Below are positions 35,508 to 44,799 of a DNA stretch of 64,000 bases, in pieces. The stretch covers positions 1,984,001 through 2,048,000 of the forward strand of contig NZ_CP095864.1 of the NCBI RefSeq assembly GCF_023100845.1, given 5' to 3'. Every line of letters starts with the position of its first letter. Within the stretch, counting starts at the first letter, position 1. The stretch is from Gordonia sp. PP30. GTDB lineage: Bacteria > Actinomycetota > Actinomycetes > Mycobacteriales > Mycobacteriaceae. The notes below the pieces were generated by a model. The model saw only the letters and a list, made by a program, of their open reading frames with translations. It was not told the origin of the DNA and searched no databases. The translations under genes and the position numbers were made by a program.

Positions 35508-37289
35508 TCAGCTGCGGGTCAGTTTGGGGATGAGCCGCTGTGTCTTCTCCGGGGTCCAGCCCGGCGGCGTCAGGATCCACGCCCACGCCTGCGGGATCGC
35601 CGCGAGGTAGGTGTGCCCGTGGCCGTCGGGGACGTTCGCCGCGACCGCCATGTCGGCAGAGACCTGCAGGAAGGTGACGACCGGGATCCAGCGGGTCGCG
35701 GGCAGCACATCCGGTCCGCGCTTCTCACGGAGCCAGTCCGGTTTGTTGAACAGGAGTTTCGGCGACCACCACGAGATGGGATCAGAGGCGTGCTGCACGT
35801 AGACCATGCGGGTGTCGTGCGGTGCGGCGTCGGTCCGCGGCAGGTCACCGCCGTCGGCGATGAACCGCACCTGATCGCCGTAGCGATAGACCGGCTGCCA
35901 CTCGGGCGAGCCCGGCTGGCGGTTGCGCGTCACGTCGTTCCAGAGCGTGTTGCTGAACGTCGGGCCGGTGAACAGCGCGCCGTTGGTCCGGGCCAGCAGT
36001 GTCGGCATCGAGCCGAACGGCGCCTCACCGCCGAACGACCCCAGGCTCTCGCCGAAGACGACGACCTTCGGCCGCTGCGCCTCCGGGATCCTCCGCAGCC
36101 GGACGTCGATGGCCTCGAACAGCGCGACACCGGCCTGTCGTGCGCGTTCCTGATCCACCAGGAACGACAGCCAGCTCGGCAGCATCGAGTACTGCATCGA
36201 GGCCATCGCGGTGTCGCCGTTGTACATGTATTCGAGCGAGTCGGGCATGGAGCGGTTGATCCAGCCGGTGCCGGTCGTCATGCCGATGCCGATCAGCTTG
36301 CGCTGGAAGGCACCGGTGCGCTCGAGTTCGTCGACGACGAGCTGCGCGGTCGCGAGCGGGCCGTCGGCCGACTCCAGCCCGGCGTAGACGCGGATCGGCT
36401 GCTTCGCCGGGGTGCCGTTGAACTCGGTCAGCTGCTCGGTGGTCGGCCCGGACGACACGAACGCCCGGCCCATGCGGCCCAGACTCTTCCAGCTGACCTT
36501 CGATTCGGGGCCACCCGACCGGAGGCTCGACGTCGGCGGGTCCGAATCCGGTGTGCTCTCGCTGTTCAGCGCGGCGAACGACGAGTTCAGCGCCCGCATC
36601 CCGTAATCGGCGACCATGCCGTTCACCACGAACACGGTCAGCACGACGGCGATGGCCACCGCGGTGACCGCCGAGATCCGCGGCGGGACACGGCGATTGA
36701 GCCGGCGTGTCAGGTCACGGACACCGGCGCCCCACAGCTGACCGATCACCACGAGCAGGGTGAAGGCGATCACCGTGACCACGACCAGGATCGGGTACGC
36801 CGTCCACGACGAGTGCGCCACGCCCATCAGGTCGCGGATCTCGTTCTGCCACCGCCCGTAGAAGTAGAGCATCACCGCGGTGCCGATCACGCACGCGACG
36901 CCGAGTGCGCTCCAGGCCGTGGTACCGGCCCGCCGCCACGGTTCCTTGCGCGAGATCAGGTAGCGCGCCAGGTAGGCGAAGAAGGTGCCGATCATGTAGC
37001 CGACGGCGGCGGAACCGCCGCTGACCAGGCCCTGGAACAGGGGGCCGCGGGGGAGCAGGGACGGCGTGAACGACAGCCAGAGCAGCAGCGTCCCGACCAG
37101 CGCGCCGGCGTAGGAGAAGTGGGTGATGTTCCGCTGCCACCACGCGCCGAAGCGCCGCCACCTGCTGGGCGCGGGAGATTCGCTGGGAGTGTCGTCCGCG
37201 GTGGCGCCCTCCGCAGCGGGGGCCGTCGCGTCGTCGGCGGGAGGTTCCGTGGCTTCGCTGTCGGGAGTGCCGGCTTCGGGTGAGGACAT
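35508..37289 (-). CDS. Polytopic membrane protein with C-terminal alpha/beta-hydrolase domain
   Basis: A 593-residue protein. An acidic, Ala/Pro-rich disordered N-terminus (about 1-45) leads to 5-6 membrane segments (about 60-225, e.g. VVVTVIAFTLLVVIGQL) and then a large hydrolase domain. The nucleophile elbow is FGESLGSFGG (about 412) and a late His lies in DGHGHTY. This matches an actinobacterial alpha/beta-hydrolase membrane family (long known as tropinesterin-like or DUF-type). A role in cell-envelope lipid ester turnover is an inference; the active site probably faces outside. ATG 37289. Confidence 0.8.
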   Translation of the reverse strand: MSSPEAGTPDSEATEPPADDATAPAAEGATADDTPSESPAPSRWRRFGAWWQRNITHFSYAGALVGTLLLWLSFTPSLLPRGPLFQGLVSGGSAAVGYMIGTFFAYLARYLISRKEPWRRAGTTAWSALGVACVIGTAVMLYFYGRWQNEIRDLMGVAHSSWTAYPILVVVTVIAFTLLVVIGQLWGAGVRDLTRRLNRRVPPRISAVTAVAIAVVLTVFVVNGMVADYGMRALNSSFAALNSESTPDSDPPTSSLRSGGPESKVSWKSLGRMGRAFVSSGPTTEQLTEFNGTPAKQPIRVYAGLESADGPLATAQLVVDELERTGAFQRKLIGIGMTTGTGWINRSMPDSLEYMYNGDTAMASMQYSMLPSWLSFLVDQERARQAGVALFEAIDVRLRRIPEAQRPKVVVFGESLGSFGGEAPFGSMPTLLARTNGALFTGPTFSNTLWNDVTRNRQPGSPEWQPVYRYGDQVRFIADGGDLPRTDAAPHDTRMVYVQHASDPISWWSPKLLFNKPDWLREKRGPDVLPATRWIPVVTFLQVSADMAVAANVPDGHGHTYLAAIPQAWAWILTPPGWTPEKTQRLIPKLTRS

Positions 37290-37456
37290 CGGGTGTTCTC
37301 CATTCTCGCCGGGCGCGCCCGTGCCGGCGTGGGCCTGTTACCGAGTGCGCGGTCAGGGCTACAGCGTAGCGGTGCCGGCCGGGTGCGGCGGCCGGTGTGC
37401 GTGGAGTGTCGAGGTGACGGACACCGGCGTGAACCGTCGATGTCCGGTATGTCACG

Positions 37457-38134
37457 ATGGCCGGCATGTTCGACGATCCGCTCGCCCTCTCCGACGTCGC
37501 CGTGACCGTCCCGTCCGGGGATCCCGCCGCCGCGGCCGCCGTCTACACCGCGATGATCGGGGAACCGGAGCCGGGAACCGCCCGGTGGCGGGCGGGGAAC
37601 GGCTCGCTGACCGTCGTACCCGCTTCGGCGGACGACGAAGCCCCGCGCGTGCGGTTCCAGGCGCACGACGCGGAAGCTGCGCAGAAGCTGCTCACCCGGC
37701 GCGGGCTGCGGCCCGACGAGGTGCGCGCGGTCGGCGTGACCGCCGCTGCCGGGGCGCGATCCGGTGCGCCGGTGCTCGATCACGTCGTCTTCACCGCGCC
37801 CTCGGTCGATACGGGGATCGCCCTGTTCGGCGGACGGCTCGGACTGAATCTGCGGCTGGTCCGCGAGTTCGGGCCGGTGTCTCAGCTCTTCTTCCGGACG
37901 CCGAGCGTGGTGGTCGAGGTGCTCGCGGGCGCGGAGAATCCCGGGATCGCGCTGTGGGGCCTGGCCTGGCACAGCGACGACCTCGACGCCGAACACGACC
38001 GGCTCGTGTGCGCCGGCCTGGCCCTGAGCGAGATCCGCGCCGGCCGCAAGCCCGGTACACGGGTGACGACGGTCCGCGAGCCCGCCCTCGGTGTGCCGAC
38101 GATCCTGATCGAGCAGCAGCCGCGCCCGCGTTGA
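37457..38134 (+). CDS. VOC-superfamily (glyoxalase-like) protein
   Basis: A 225-residue protein with two vicinal-oxygen-chelate modules. The second (from about 108, VLDHVVFTAPSVDTGIALFGGRLGLNLRLV) is the clearer: it keeps a metal-type His after L-D and ends VEVLAG. The first module has decayed metal positions (SDVAVTVPSGDPAAAAAVY). VOC proteins are isomerases, dioxygenases or resistance proteins, and none can be chosen here. ATG 37457 is used, with an alternative ATG at 37466. A 22-nt gap separates it from the next gene. Confidence 0.7.
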   Translation: MAGMFDDPLALSDVAVTVPSGDPAAAAAVYTAMIGEPEPGTARWRAGNGSLTVVPASADDEAPRVRFQAHDAEAAQKLLTRRGLRPDEVRAVGVTAAAGARSGAPVLDHVVFTAPSVDTGIALFGGRLGLNLRLVREFGPVSQLFFRTPSVVVEVLAGAENPGIALWGLAWHSDDLDAEHDRLVCAGLALSEIRAGRKPGTRVTTVREPALGVPTILIEQQPRPR

Positions 38135-38156
38135 CGCCGCCCGATACGGTGAGCGC

Positions 38157-39170
38157 ATGACCGAATCCACCGAGTCCGGCGCCGAGCGCGATCCCGTCGT
38201 CCCGAACGCCGCGAGCCCGGAAGTCCCGAACCCGGAGGCCCCGAACCCGGAGGCCCAGCACCCGGACGCGGCGAATCCGCCGGCCGCGAGTTCGTACGAG
38301 GCGGGCGGGTACGGCCAGAATCCCTACGCACAGAATCCGTACGCACAGAATCCCTACACGCAGAACCCGTACATGCAGGGCCGGCCAGGCCAGCCGCCGT
38401 ACGCCGCGGTCCCGCCGTACGGGGCGTACCCGCCGCCGATGCCGCCGGTCGCGCCTCCGAAGGTTCCGGGGAAGGCGGATCTGGGCGGGGCGTTCAAGTG
38501 GTCGTGGACGACGTTCTCGCGCTACACCTGGCCGATGCTGGTGCCCGGGCTGCTCTTCGTGGTCACCTGGGCGATCGCCCTCGTCGTCATGATCATCGGC
38601 ATGCTCTGGATGGTGCCGGTGAAGACCGTCCGGACGTACGACGAGTACGGCTACGCCACCACCACGACGACCACCGAGTTCCACGTCGGCGGCCTGATCC
38701 TGCTGGTCGTGGCTTTCCTGGTGATGATGATCGTGGTGACCTACCTGCAGGGCGCGGTCTATTCGGGTGTGTTGCGGGTCGCCGACGGTGAGCCCGCGGG
38801 AGTCCGCGAGTTCCTCACGCTGCGGCGGCCGATCGCGTACTTCGTGACGGTGATCCTGCTCGGTCTGGTCACCCTGATCGGCTTCGTGCTGCTGATCGTG
38901 CCCGGCCTGATCGCGGCCTTCGCCTTTCAATTCGCGCCGATCATGGTGATCGAGCAGAAGATGTCGCCGACGGCCGCGATGGCGGCGTCGGCCCGCCTGG
39001 CGTTCGCCAAGAAGTCCGACAGCATCCTGGTGCTGCTGATCCAGATGGCGTACAGCTACGCCGGCAGTCTGGCGATGGTCGGGGTACTGGTGACGCTGCC
39101 GACCGGTGCCGCGTTCGACGTCCACGCCTACCGCGACCTCGTCGAGCGTCCGGTCCCTCCGCAGCTGTAG
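38157..39170 (+). CDS. Membrane protein with Pro/Tyr/Asn-rich repeat N-terminus
   Basis: A 337-residue protein. Residues 1-100 are disordered and low-complexity, with Pro-Asn-x-Glu repeats followed by tandem NPYAQ units (about 60-78) and a PPYGAYPPPMPP stretch. Then come about five membrane segments (about 128-152, 178-200, 225-255, 265-285, 300-325) with the DUF975-like arrangement GAFKWSWTTFSRYTWPML. TACGGT (38145-38150) stands 6 nt upstream of the ATG. Function not known; related proteins are common in actinobacteria as putative glycerophosphodiester-phosphodiesterase-type membrane domains. A strong hairpin follows its stop. Confidence 0.78.
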   Translation: MTESTESGAERDPVVPNAASPEVPNPEAPNPEAQHPDAANPPAASSYEAGGYGQNPYAQNPYAQNPYTQNPYMQGRPGQPPYAAVPPYGAYPPPMPPVAPPKVPGKADLGGAFKWSWTTFSRYTWPMLVPGLLFVVTWAIALVVMIIGMLWMVPVKTVRTYDEYGYATTTTTTEFHVGGLILLVVAFLVMMIVVTYLQGAVYSGVLRVADGEPAGVREFLTLRRPIAYFVTVILLGLVTLIGFVLLIVPGLIAAFAFQFAPIMVIEQKMSPTAAMAASARLAFAKKSDSILVLLIQMAYSYAGSLAMVGVLVTLPTGAAFDVHAYRDLVERPVPPQL

Positions 39171-39203
39171 ACGGCGGCCGGCTTCCCATCGGGGCCGACG
39201 GAA

Positions 39204-39244
39204 TGCAGATGGCCCTCGTTTCGGAGAAACGAGGGCCATCTGCA
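39204..39244. terminator. Bidirectional terminator hairpin, 19-bp perfect stem
   Basis: TGCAGATGGCCCTCGTTTC (39204-39222) pairs exactly with 39226-39244 around a GGA loop. It separates the membrane-protein gene on the plus strand from tRNA-Leu on the minus strand and can serve both. Confidence 0.85.
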
Positions 39245-39248
39245 CGTG

Positions 39249-39334
39249 TGTCCGAGGGGGGACTTGAACCCCCACGTCCGTTAATAGGACACTAGCACCT
39301 CAAGCTAGCGCGTCTGCCATTCCGCCACTCGGAC
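39249..39334 (-). tRNA. tRNA-Leu (anticodon GAG)
   Basis: The minus strand folds as a class II tRNA of 86 nt. The acceptor stem is GTCCGAG/CTCGGAC with discriminator A, and the anticodon stem-loop is CTAGC-TTGAGGT-GCTAG with anticodon GAG. A long variable arm and a T-loop GTTCAAGTC with a GGGGG/CCCCC stem complete it. CCA is not encoded. It reads CUC/CUU leucine codons. Confidence 0.95.
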
Positions 39335-39430
39335 TCGTGCTGCGCTCCGCGTTGCCGCGGTGCGCCGTGTAACTCTAACCAACGTCGCCTGGGTATCCCA
39401 AATCGCGTGGAAATGGGCTTGAATGAGGGG

Positions 39431-40765
39431 GTGAGCACTCCCCGCGCGACCGACGAAGTAGTAGATCTGGTGAGCCGGCTGATCCGGTTCGACACCTCGA
39501 ACACCGGAGAGCTGGAGACCACCCGCGGCGAGGAGGACTGCGCCAAATGGGTGGCGCAGCGCCTGGAGGAGGTCGGGTACGTCACCGAGTACGTCGAGTC
39601 GGGGCAGCCGGGGCGCGGCAACGTGTTCGCGCGGCTGGCCGGACCGCCCGATGCCGAGCGCGGCGCCCTGCTGGTGCACGTGCATCTCGACGTCGTCCCG
39701 GCCGCCGCCGAGGACTGGAGCATCGATCCGTTCTCCGGTGCCGTCCGCGACGGCTACATCTGGGGCCGCGGCGCCGTCGACATGAAGGACATGGCCGGCA
39801 TGGTGCTCGCCCTGGCCCGGCAGCTCAAGCGCGACGGTGTGGTGCCGCCGCGCGAGCTGGTGTTCGCGTTCCTGGCCGACGAGGAGGCCGGCGGTACGTG
39901 GGGCTCGCAGTGGCTGGTGAAGCACCGTCCCGACCTGTTCGACGGCGTCACCGAGGCCGTCGGCGAGGTGGGTGGTTTCTCGCTCACCGTCGACCGGCCC
40001 GACGGCGAGGTGCGCCGTCTGTACCTCGTGGAGACCGCCGAGAAGGGCCTGTCGTGGATGCGGCTCACCGCGGAGGCACGGGCCGGGCACGGCTCGTTCC
40101 TGCACGACGACAACGCGGTGACCCGGATCGCCGAGGCCGTCGCCCGGATCGGCAGTCACACCTTCCCGCTCGTGATGACCGAGTCGGTCGCCGAATTCCT
40201 CACCGCGCTGTCGGAGGAGACCGGGCTGGAGTTCAGCCCGGACACCCCCGACCTGGAGACCGCGCTGTTCAAGATCGGCAATCTGGCCCGCATCATCGGC
40301 GCCACGCTGCGCGACACCGCCAACCCGACCATGCTGACGGCCGGCTACAAGGCCAACGTGATCCCGCAGCGGGCCGAGGCGGTGATCGACTGCCGCGTCC
40401 TCCCGGGCCGTCAGGCCGAGTTCGAGGCCACCATCGACGAGCTGATCGGTCCGGACGTCCGCCGCGAATGGATCACCCATCTCGATGCCGTGGAGACCAC
40501 GTTCGACGGCCACCTGGTCGATGCGATGAACGACGCGATCCTCGCCTACGACCCGCAGGGCCGCACCGTCCCGTACATGCTCTCCGGCGGCACCGATGCC
40601 AAGGCGTTCGCCAAGCTCGGGATCCGCTGCTTCGGTTTCGCGCCGCTGCAACTGCCGCCCGAGCTCGACTTCGCCGCGCTGTTCCACGGGATCGACGAGC
40701 GCGTCCCGGTCGACGCCGTGCTGTTCGGCACCCGGGTCCTGGAGCACTTCCTGCTGAATTCGTAG
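39431..40765 (+). CDS. M20-family metallopeptidase (Rv2141c-type)
   Basis: A zinc aminoacylase/carboxypeptidase of the M20 family (ArgE/DapE/CPG2 group), about 444 residues. The metal sites are visible in HVHLDVVPA (about 83-91), GRGAVDMKDMAG (about 111-122), and ADEEAGG (about 150, the general base Glu plus ligand). The dimerisation domain contains AGHGSFLHDDNAV. Three in-frame starts exist, GTG 39407, ATG 39413 and GTG 39431. The last is preferred because the codons before it are AT-rich and unlike the gene. It is the first gene of the inverted Rv2141c-Rv2121c block. Natural substrate unknown. Confidence 0.85.
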   Translation: MSTPRATDEVVDLVSRLIRFDTSNTGELETTRGEEDCAKWVAQRLEEVGYVTEYVESGQPGRGNVFARLAGPPDAERGALLVHVHLDVVPAAAEDWSIDPFSGAVRDGYIWGRGAVDMKDMAGMVLALARQLKRDGVVPPRELVFAFLADEEAGGTWGSQWLVKHRPDLFDGVTEAVGEVGGFSLTVDRPDGEVRRLYLVETAEKGLSWMRLTAEARAGHGSFLHDDNAVTRIAEAVARIGSHTFPLVMTESVAEFLTALSEETGLEFSPDTPDLETALFKIGNLARIIGATLRDTANPTMLTAGYKANVIPQRAEAVIDCRVLPGRQAEFEATIDELIGPDVRREWITHLDAVETTFDGHLVDAMNDAILAYDPQGRTVPYMLSGGTDAKAFAKLGIRCFGFAPLQLPPELDFAALFHGIDERVPVDAVLFGTRVLEHFLLNS

Positions 40766-40789
40766 CCTGTCGCGCTGATCTTCCGCGGT

Positions 40790-40999
40790 TTACCCGCAAA
40801 ACACGAAATCCGCGAGGCGCAGGCCGTGGGAGACGAATGCGCCGTCGTCTCGACTCAGGTCGAGTCCGCGCCCTCCGAGCGGGATGTTCCAGCGACCGTG
40901 GCCGTCTCGGACGATCCCCAGTCGGATAGCCGGCAGACTGTGAGAGCCGCGTTGAAACATGGTCGTTTCGCCCGCGGCAAACGGGAGTGCGAGGCACAT
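40790..40999 (-). CDS. Hypothetical small protein in a decayed region
   Basis: A 69-residue ORF beginning MCLALPFAAGETTMFQRGSH and containing GIVRDGHGRWNIPLGGRGLD. The sequence looks protein-like but I recognise no family. It may be the end of a lost larger gene. It is read divergently from the sigma-factor remnant 20 nt away. No ribosome binding site stands out. The stretch 40766-41019 holds nothing else that I can support. Confidence 0.3.
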   Translation of the reverse strand: MCLALPFAAGETTMFQRGSHSLPAIRLGIVRDGHGRWNIPLGGRGLDLSRDDGAFVSHGLRLADFVFCG

Positions 41000-41019
41000 A
41001 CGGTTGGACGTGAGGCCAG

Positions 41020-41484
41020 ATGTGGGCCGTCTGCCTGCAGATCTGCGGCAATCAACACGACGCGGAGGACGCGCTCCAGGGCGCCCTGGTGGCCGCCTGG
41101 CGGCATCTCGACCGGTTTCGCGGCTAGGCCCGGTTCGCCACCTGGCTGCATCGGATCGCCGCGAACAACGCTATCGAGGTGGTCCGCCGCAGACCCGGCA
41201 CCACGTCCACCGATTTCACCGACGCCGACGGGCCGGTCCTGCTGGAGGACTCGCCCGGCGCGATCGGCTTCGACGAACGACTCGCCCTGAACGATGTGTT
41301 GCGCGCCGCCCTCGCCGGCCTCTCCGGAGACCTCCGCGAGGCCGTGGTGCTGCGCGAGTTCGTCGACTTCACCTACGCCGACATCGTCGAACACCAGGGC
41401 GTCGGCGTCCAGACCGTCAAGTCGCGGCTGAACCGCGCCCGCCGCCAGCTCGGCGAGGCTCTGCGATACCAGTTGGCGGAGTAG
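41020..41484 (+). pseudogene. ECF sigma factor remnant, N-truncated and with in-frame TAG
   Basis: The frame from ATG 41020 encodes sigma region 2 (QICGNQHDAEDALQGALVAA, WRHLDRFRG), reaches TAG 41125-41127, and continues ARFATWLHRIAANNAIEVVR. After a linker comes region 4 (LREAVVLREFVDFTYADIVE and VGVQTVKSRLNRARRQLGEA) to TAG 41482. The residue lost at the stop is normally Asp or Glu (FRGxARF), so GAG to TAG is the likely change. A TGA at 41011 directly precedes the ATG and region 2.1 is missing, so the 5' end is also gone. An internal GTG at 41179 opens a region-4-only frame of 101 residues, unlikely to be functional. Confidence 0.75.
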
Positions 41485-41733
41485 CGGGCCGGGGCCGCAG
41501 CTATTCGAACATCATCTCCGGAAGATGGTTGACCGATGGCTTCCGGTGGCACTGATCGGAGGCGACGGCGGGCCGGTGGGCCGGGCTGGTTTTCATATCC
41601 TAACCAGGTCCTTATCTTCATGGTGAAGCGACGGAAAATCATCGTGGTACACACCGTGGTGTGAGAGTAATATCGTTCATAGACAGATCGAACATGGAAA
41701 GTCTTCTTGGGGGAGAGGGAGGTGACGATCGCG

Positions 41734-43653
41734 ATGTCCGATGAGTTCGCGTCTCGGTGGGCGCTGGTGGACTTCGGTCCGGCGGGGATGGCCGCTGCCG
41801 ATGAGGCGGAGGACGCGAAGTCGCAGTGTCACTCCTGGATGGTCTATGCGGAGGCGGCATGGCGAGGTCAGGCATATCTGTACTCGCGGCAACTGTTCGC
41901 GATCGGGCAGTTTCTCGATCTGGAACTGGCCACCCTTGACGACCGCGTGTGCGCCGGGACGGAGCAGAAGGACCTGCTCGACCCGTACGCGGTGGCGGTG
42001 GACTATGTCGCGATAGCTTTCGCCGGAACCCAGCGGGCCGCCCGTGCCCTGGTCGCGATGGCGGTCGCCGCTTCCGAGCGTCTCCCCAAGACCGCGGACC
42101 TGCTCCGGCGGACCGTGATCAGCCCGGAGATGTTCGAGAAGGTCGTCGACCGCACCGACATCATCGATGACCACGAGATCGTCGCGCAGGTCGACGACGA
42201 CCTCGCTGACACATTGGCGCGGGCGGGACACATCTCGGAGAAGGCGGCCGAGCGGATCGCCGACCGCATCGTCGACAAGCGTGACGCCGACGCGAACAAG
42301 AAACGCCGCGAGAAGGCACAGCGGCGCAAGAACGTCACCAACCGGGACTACCCCGGCGGCCTGGGCGGGATCAACATCACCGCCGACGCCGAAGAATCCC
42401 GTCTCGCCTACGAGGCGGTCGAGGTGATGATCGCCGGCGTCTGCCCCAACGATCCGCGCACCAGGGGCGCGTTGCGGTCGGCGGCGGCGATCGCCCGATT
42501 GCGGAAGCTGCCGTTCACGTGCGCCTGCACCGACAAGGAGACGTGCACCGCGAGCCAGGGTGAGGAGGAGATCTCCGAGCGGCAGGCCCGAATCATCGTG
42601 CGCGCCGTCTGCCAGAAGTCCACGCTCGCCGGGGCGGATGACGATCCGGGCTTCCTCGACGGGCACGGCCCGATCAGCGCAAGCCATGTGCGGGATCTGG
42701 CGCAGCGGCCCGACGCTCTGGTGCGGGACCTCGACCTGGACAAGCTCCTCACGCCCCGCATGACTCTCAAGCCCTGCACGGCCCTCGCGCCTGAGCCCGC
42801 ATCGGCCGACCGTGACGGTGACAGTGGAGGCGGCGATGGTCCGGCACGTCATGACGCTGATGAACAGGCGGCTGCGCTCACTGCCAGAACGGCGTTTCGA
42901 CACGTCTCGGCTAACGCCTCGACGGCTCAACGGGCGGAGGGGCATGTCTCGACGGCTCAACGGGCGGAGGGGCATGTCTCGATGGGTCAACGGGCTGAGG
43001 GGCGTGTCTCGACGGGGCAACGGGCGGAGGGGCCCGTGCCGCCGGTGTTTCTCACCGGTACCGCCCAGCGCAGTGATCCGTACCGGCCGACCGAGGCCCT
43101 CGACGTCCTGGTCCGGGCACTCTTCGGGACATGCACCGTGCCAGGCTGTAACCGGCCGGCCTGGAACTGCGAGCTCGATCACTGCGAAGAGTTCGACCAC
43201 GTCTGCCCGGCCTCGGGCGGTCCGACCTGCTTGTGCAACCTCAATCCCAAGTGTAAGCGCCATCACCTGCTGAAAACCCATCTCGGCGCGTCGAATCCTG
43301 CAGACGGATGGGTCGATGAGCAGTGGATCGACGACGACGGCACCGTCTGGACCGCGATCACCGTGCACGGCATGACCTTCGAGACTCGTGCGGCGAATCA
43401 ATGGCTGTTCCCGCAGCTGGCGGGGGTGAGGTGTGCCCATCAGGCCCAAGCGCCACCCGAACCTGCGCCACCCGGTCCGGCGGGGGCCGATGGCACCGGT
43501 GGGTGCCGCACCGGGGGAGGTCTTCGGGTCGTCACCGAGTACAAGCACGCCTGGCGCCGGGCCCTTCGACTCCGCTCAGGAACCACCGAACGTGCCCGAC
43601 TGCGCCGGATCCGGGAGCGCGCCGCCGAAGCCGGCGGGCCGCCACCGTTCTGA
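41734..43653 (+). CDS. DUF222/13E12-family protein with HNH endonuclease domain and internal repeats
   Basis: A 639-residue protein of the 13E12 repeat family, abundant in Mycobacteriales. The N-terminal DUF222 region (about 30-330, including an RERAD-like lysine/arginine stretch) is followed by a linker and a C-terminal HNH domain: [21 protein letters not shown], then [20 protein letters not shown]. Paired Cys residues suggest zinc binding. The linker (about 396-435) has four 10-residue repeats ([10 protein letters not shown] type) encoded by 30-bp tandem units. ATG 41734 is chosen for AGGGAGGTG about 9 nt upstream. Family function is unproven; nuclease or mobile-element links are suspected. 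Codons are less GC-rich than in neighbours. Confidence 0.85.
   Translation: MSDEFASRWALVDFGPAGMAAADEAEDAKSQCHSWMVYAEAAWRGQAYLYSRQLFAIGQFLDLELATLDDRVCAGTEQKDLLDPYAVAVDYVAIAFAGTQRAARALVAMAVAASERLPKTADLLRRTVISPEMFEKVVDRTDIIDDHEIVAQVDDDLADTLARAGHISEKAAERIADRIVDKRDADANKKRREKAQRRKNVTNRDYPGGLGGINITADAEESRLAYEAVEVMIAGVCPNDPRTRGALRSAAAIARLRKLPFTCACTDKETCTASQGEEEISERQARIIVRAVCQKSTLAGADDDPGFLDGHGPISASHVRDLAQRPDALVRDLDLDKLLTPRMTLKPCTALAPEPASADRDGDSGGGDGPARHDADEQAAALTARTAFRHVSANASTAQRAEGHVSTAQRAEGHVSMGQRAEGRVSTGQRAEGPVPPVFLTGTAQRSDPYRPTEALDVLVRALFGTCTVPGCNRPAWNCELDHCEEFDHVCPASGGPTCLCNLNPKCKRHHLLKTHLGASNPADGWVDEQWIDDDGTVWTAITVHGMTFETRAANQWLFPQLAGVRCAHQAQAPPEPAPPGPAGADGTGGCRTGGGLRVVTEYKHAWRRALRLRSGTTERARLRRIRERAAEAGGPPPF
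42919..43038 (+). repeat. Four 30-bp tandem repeats inside the HNH gene
   Basis: Units start at 42919, 42949, 42979 and 43009. The first two are identical; the third and fourth differ at a few bases. Each begins TCGACGGCTCAACGGGCGGA or close to it, which is also the core of the window's dispersed repeats. A degenerate fifth unit with TTTCGACACG precedes them at 42895. As 30 is a multiple of three, the frame is kept. Confidence 0.9.
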
Positions 43654-43744
43654 CGACGGAAGGGCGGGGCCGAATCGCCGCCGAATCACCCAGGTGCGGC
43701 CCATCGCCCGGCACGGCGCCCCGCGGTGCGGTAAGGATGAAGGC

Positions 43745-44287
43745 ATGACCGACTACGACCCGTACGCCGCCCTGCCCGTCCTTCCCGAGATCACCGTCAC
43801 CTCCGAGACCTTCACTCAGGGTCAGACCCTGCCGATGCCGCAGGTGTCGGGGATCTTCGGCGCCGGCGGCGAGGACGTCTCACCGCAGCTGAGCTGGTCC
43901 GGATTCCCGGCCGAGACCAAGAGCTTCGCCGTCACCGTCTACGACCCCGACGCCCCGACCGCCTCCGGGTTCTGGCACTGGGCGGTCGCCGACATTCCGG
44001 CGTCGGTCACCTCGCTCCCGGTCGGGGCGGGCGGCCCGGACGCCGACACGCTGCCCGATCAGGCCGTCACCCTCCGGAACGACGCCGGGCTGGCCCAGTT
44101 CGTCGGCGCCGGCCCGCCTCCCGGCCACGGCCCGCACCGCTACTTCTTCGTCGTGCACGCCGTCGACGTCGAATCGCTCGACCTCCCGGAAGGCGCCTCC
44201 CCGGCGTTCCTGGGCTTCAACCTGTTCTCCCACGCGATCGCCCGCGGCTCGCTGGTCGGCATCTTCGAGCAGCCCGGCGACGAGTAG
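43745..44287 (+). CDS. YbhB/YbcL-type phosphatidylethanolamine-binding protein (Rv2140c-type)
   Basis: A 180-residue PEBP/Raf-kinase-inhibitor-like protein. Signature stretches are [27 protein letters not shown] (about 46-72, the ligand-pocket D-P-D-A-P) and [26 protein letters not shown] (the second pocket segment) and [20 protein letters not shown] follow. The Rv2140c protein binds phospholipid-type ligands; the role in the cell is not known. ATG 43745 has GATGAAGGC upstream. In M. tuberculosis it is adjacent to the M20 peptidase and pyrD genes. Here the sigma remnant, HNH gene and toxin-antitoxin pair separate them. Confidence 0.92.
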   Translation: MTDYDPYAALPVLPEITVTSETFTQGQTLPMPQVSGIFGAGGEDVSPQLSWSGFPAETKSFAVTVYDPDAPTASGFWHWAVADIPASVTSLPVGAGGPDADTLPDQAVTLRNDAGLAQFVGAGPPPGHGPHRYFFVVHAVDVESLDLPEGASPAFLGFNLFSHAIARGSLVGIFEQPGDE

Positions 44288-44351
44288 CCCACGTCGGGAC
44301 AGGAGGCGATTCTCCGGCAGCCGCGCCCGGCTCCGCGCAGGCGTAGACTGT

Positions 44352-44368
44352 CGTAGCAGAGTGCTACG
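44352..44368. promoter_or_regulatory. Inverted repeat in the toxin-antitoxin promoter, candidate autoregulatory operator
   Basis: CGTAGCA (44352-44358) and TGCTACG (44362-44368) are exact inverse repeats around GAG. A TAGACT -10-like box lies just upstream at 44344-44349, so a bound antitoxin would cover the transcription start. GAGGAGGT (44378-44385) is the ribosome binding site of the antitoxin gene. Confidence 0.65.
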
Positions 44369-44388
44369 CATGGTTCGAGGAGGTCCTG

Positions 44389-44799
44389 ATGTCCGTCGCC
44401 GATCGAGTAACCCGATTCTCGGCCGATCTGTACGACGAGGCCGCGCAGGAGTCTCGTGCCCAGAACCGGTCCGTTCGGCAGCAGTTGGAGCATTGGGCCC
44501 GTTTCGGGCGGCGGTTCGCCGCCGAGACCAGTCCGTCCTTCATCGAGGCCCGGGCCGCGCTGGAAGGCAGGCGACCCGTCGAGGACCTGGGGGACACCGC
44601 TTCGAGGATCTTCGACGCCGAGTTGATGGCCCGGGTGGAGGAGGACCTGGCCGCGGTCGATTTCGCGGCGCCGGAGCGCCAAGCGCCGACCACCATCGGG
44701 ACGTACGAAACCGATGCGGACGATCGGGTGTTTCTCACCTCCGCGAGTGGTGAGCGGATCTATGTCGGAACCACCGTGAACGGAACCCGCTCTCGGTGA
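44389..44799 (+). CDS. Antitoxin of a zeta-type toxin-antitoxin pair, ParD-like
   Basis: A 136-residue acidic/charged protein opening MSVADRVTRFSADLYDEAAQ, then ESRAQNRSVRQQLEHWARFG. This ribbon-helix-helix-like start resembles the ParD-like antitoxin family (R-S-x-x-QQ-L-E-HW-AR-G). The tail (about 100-136) may wrap the toxin. A strong GAGGAGGT site precedes ATG 44389 and a palindrome overlaps its promoter, consistent with autorepression. Its TGA overlaps the toxin GTG by four bases. It is not an epsilon-type antitoxin, so the pairing with a zeta-like kinase is non-classical. Confidence 0.75.
   Translation: MSVADRVTRFSADLYDEAAQESRAQNRSVRQQLEHWARFGRRFAAETSPSFIEARAALEGRRPVEDLGDTASRIFDAELMARVEEDLAAVDFAAPERQAPTTIGTYETDADDRVFLTSASGERIYVGTTVNGTRSR

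Noticed and set aside
41650..41663. CACACC-GT-GGTGTG inverted repeat upstream of the HNH gene as an operator
   Set aside because: The arms are only 6 bp and no promoter can be aligned with it; similar dyads are expected by chance.
42919..43038. CRISPR-like array (regular 30-bp spacing)
   Set aside because: There are no unique spacers: the units are contiguous, in frame and coding within the HNH gene. No cas genes are present.
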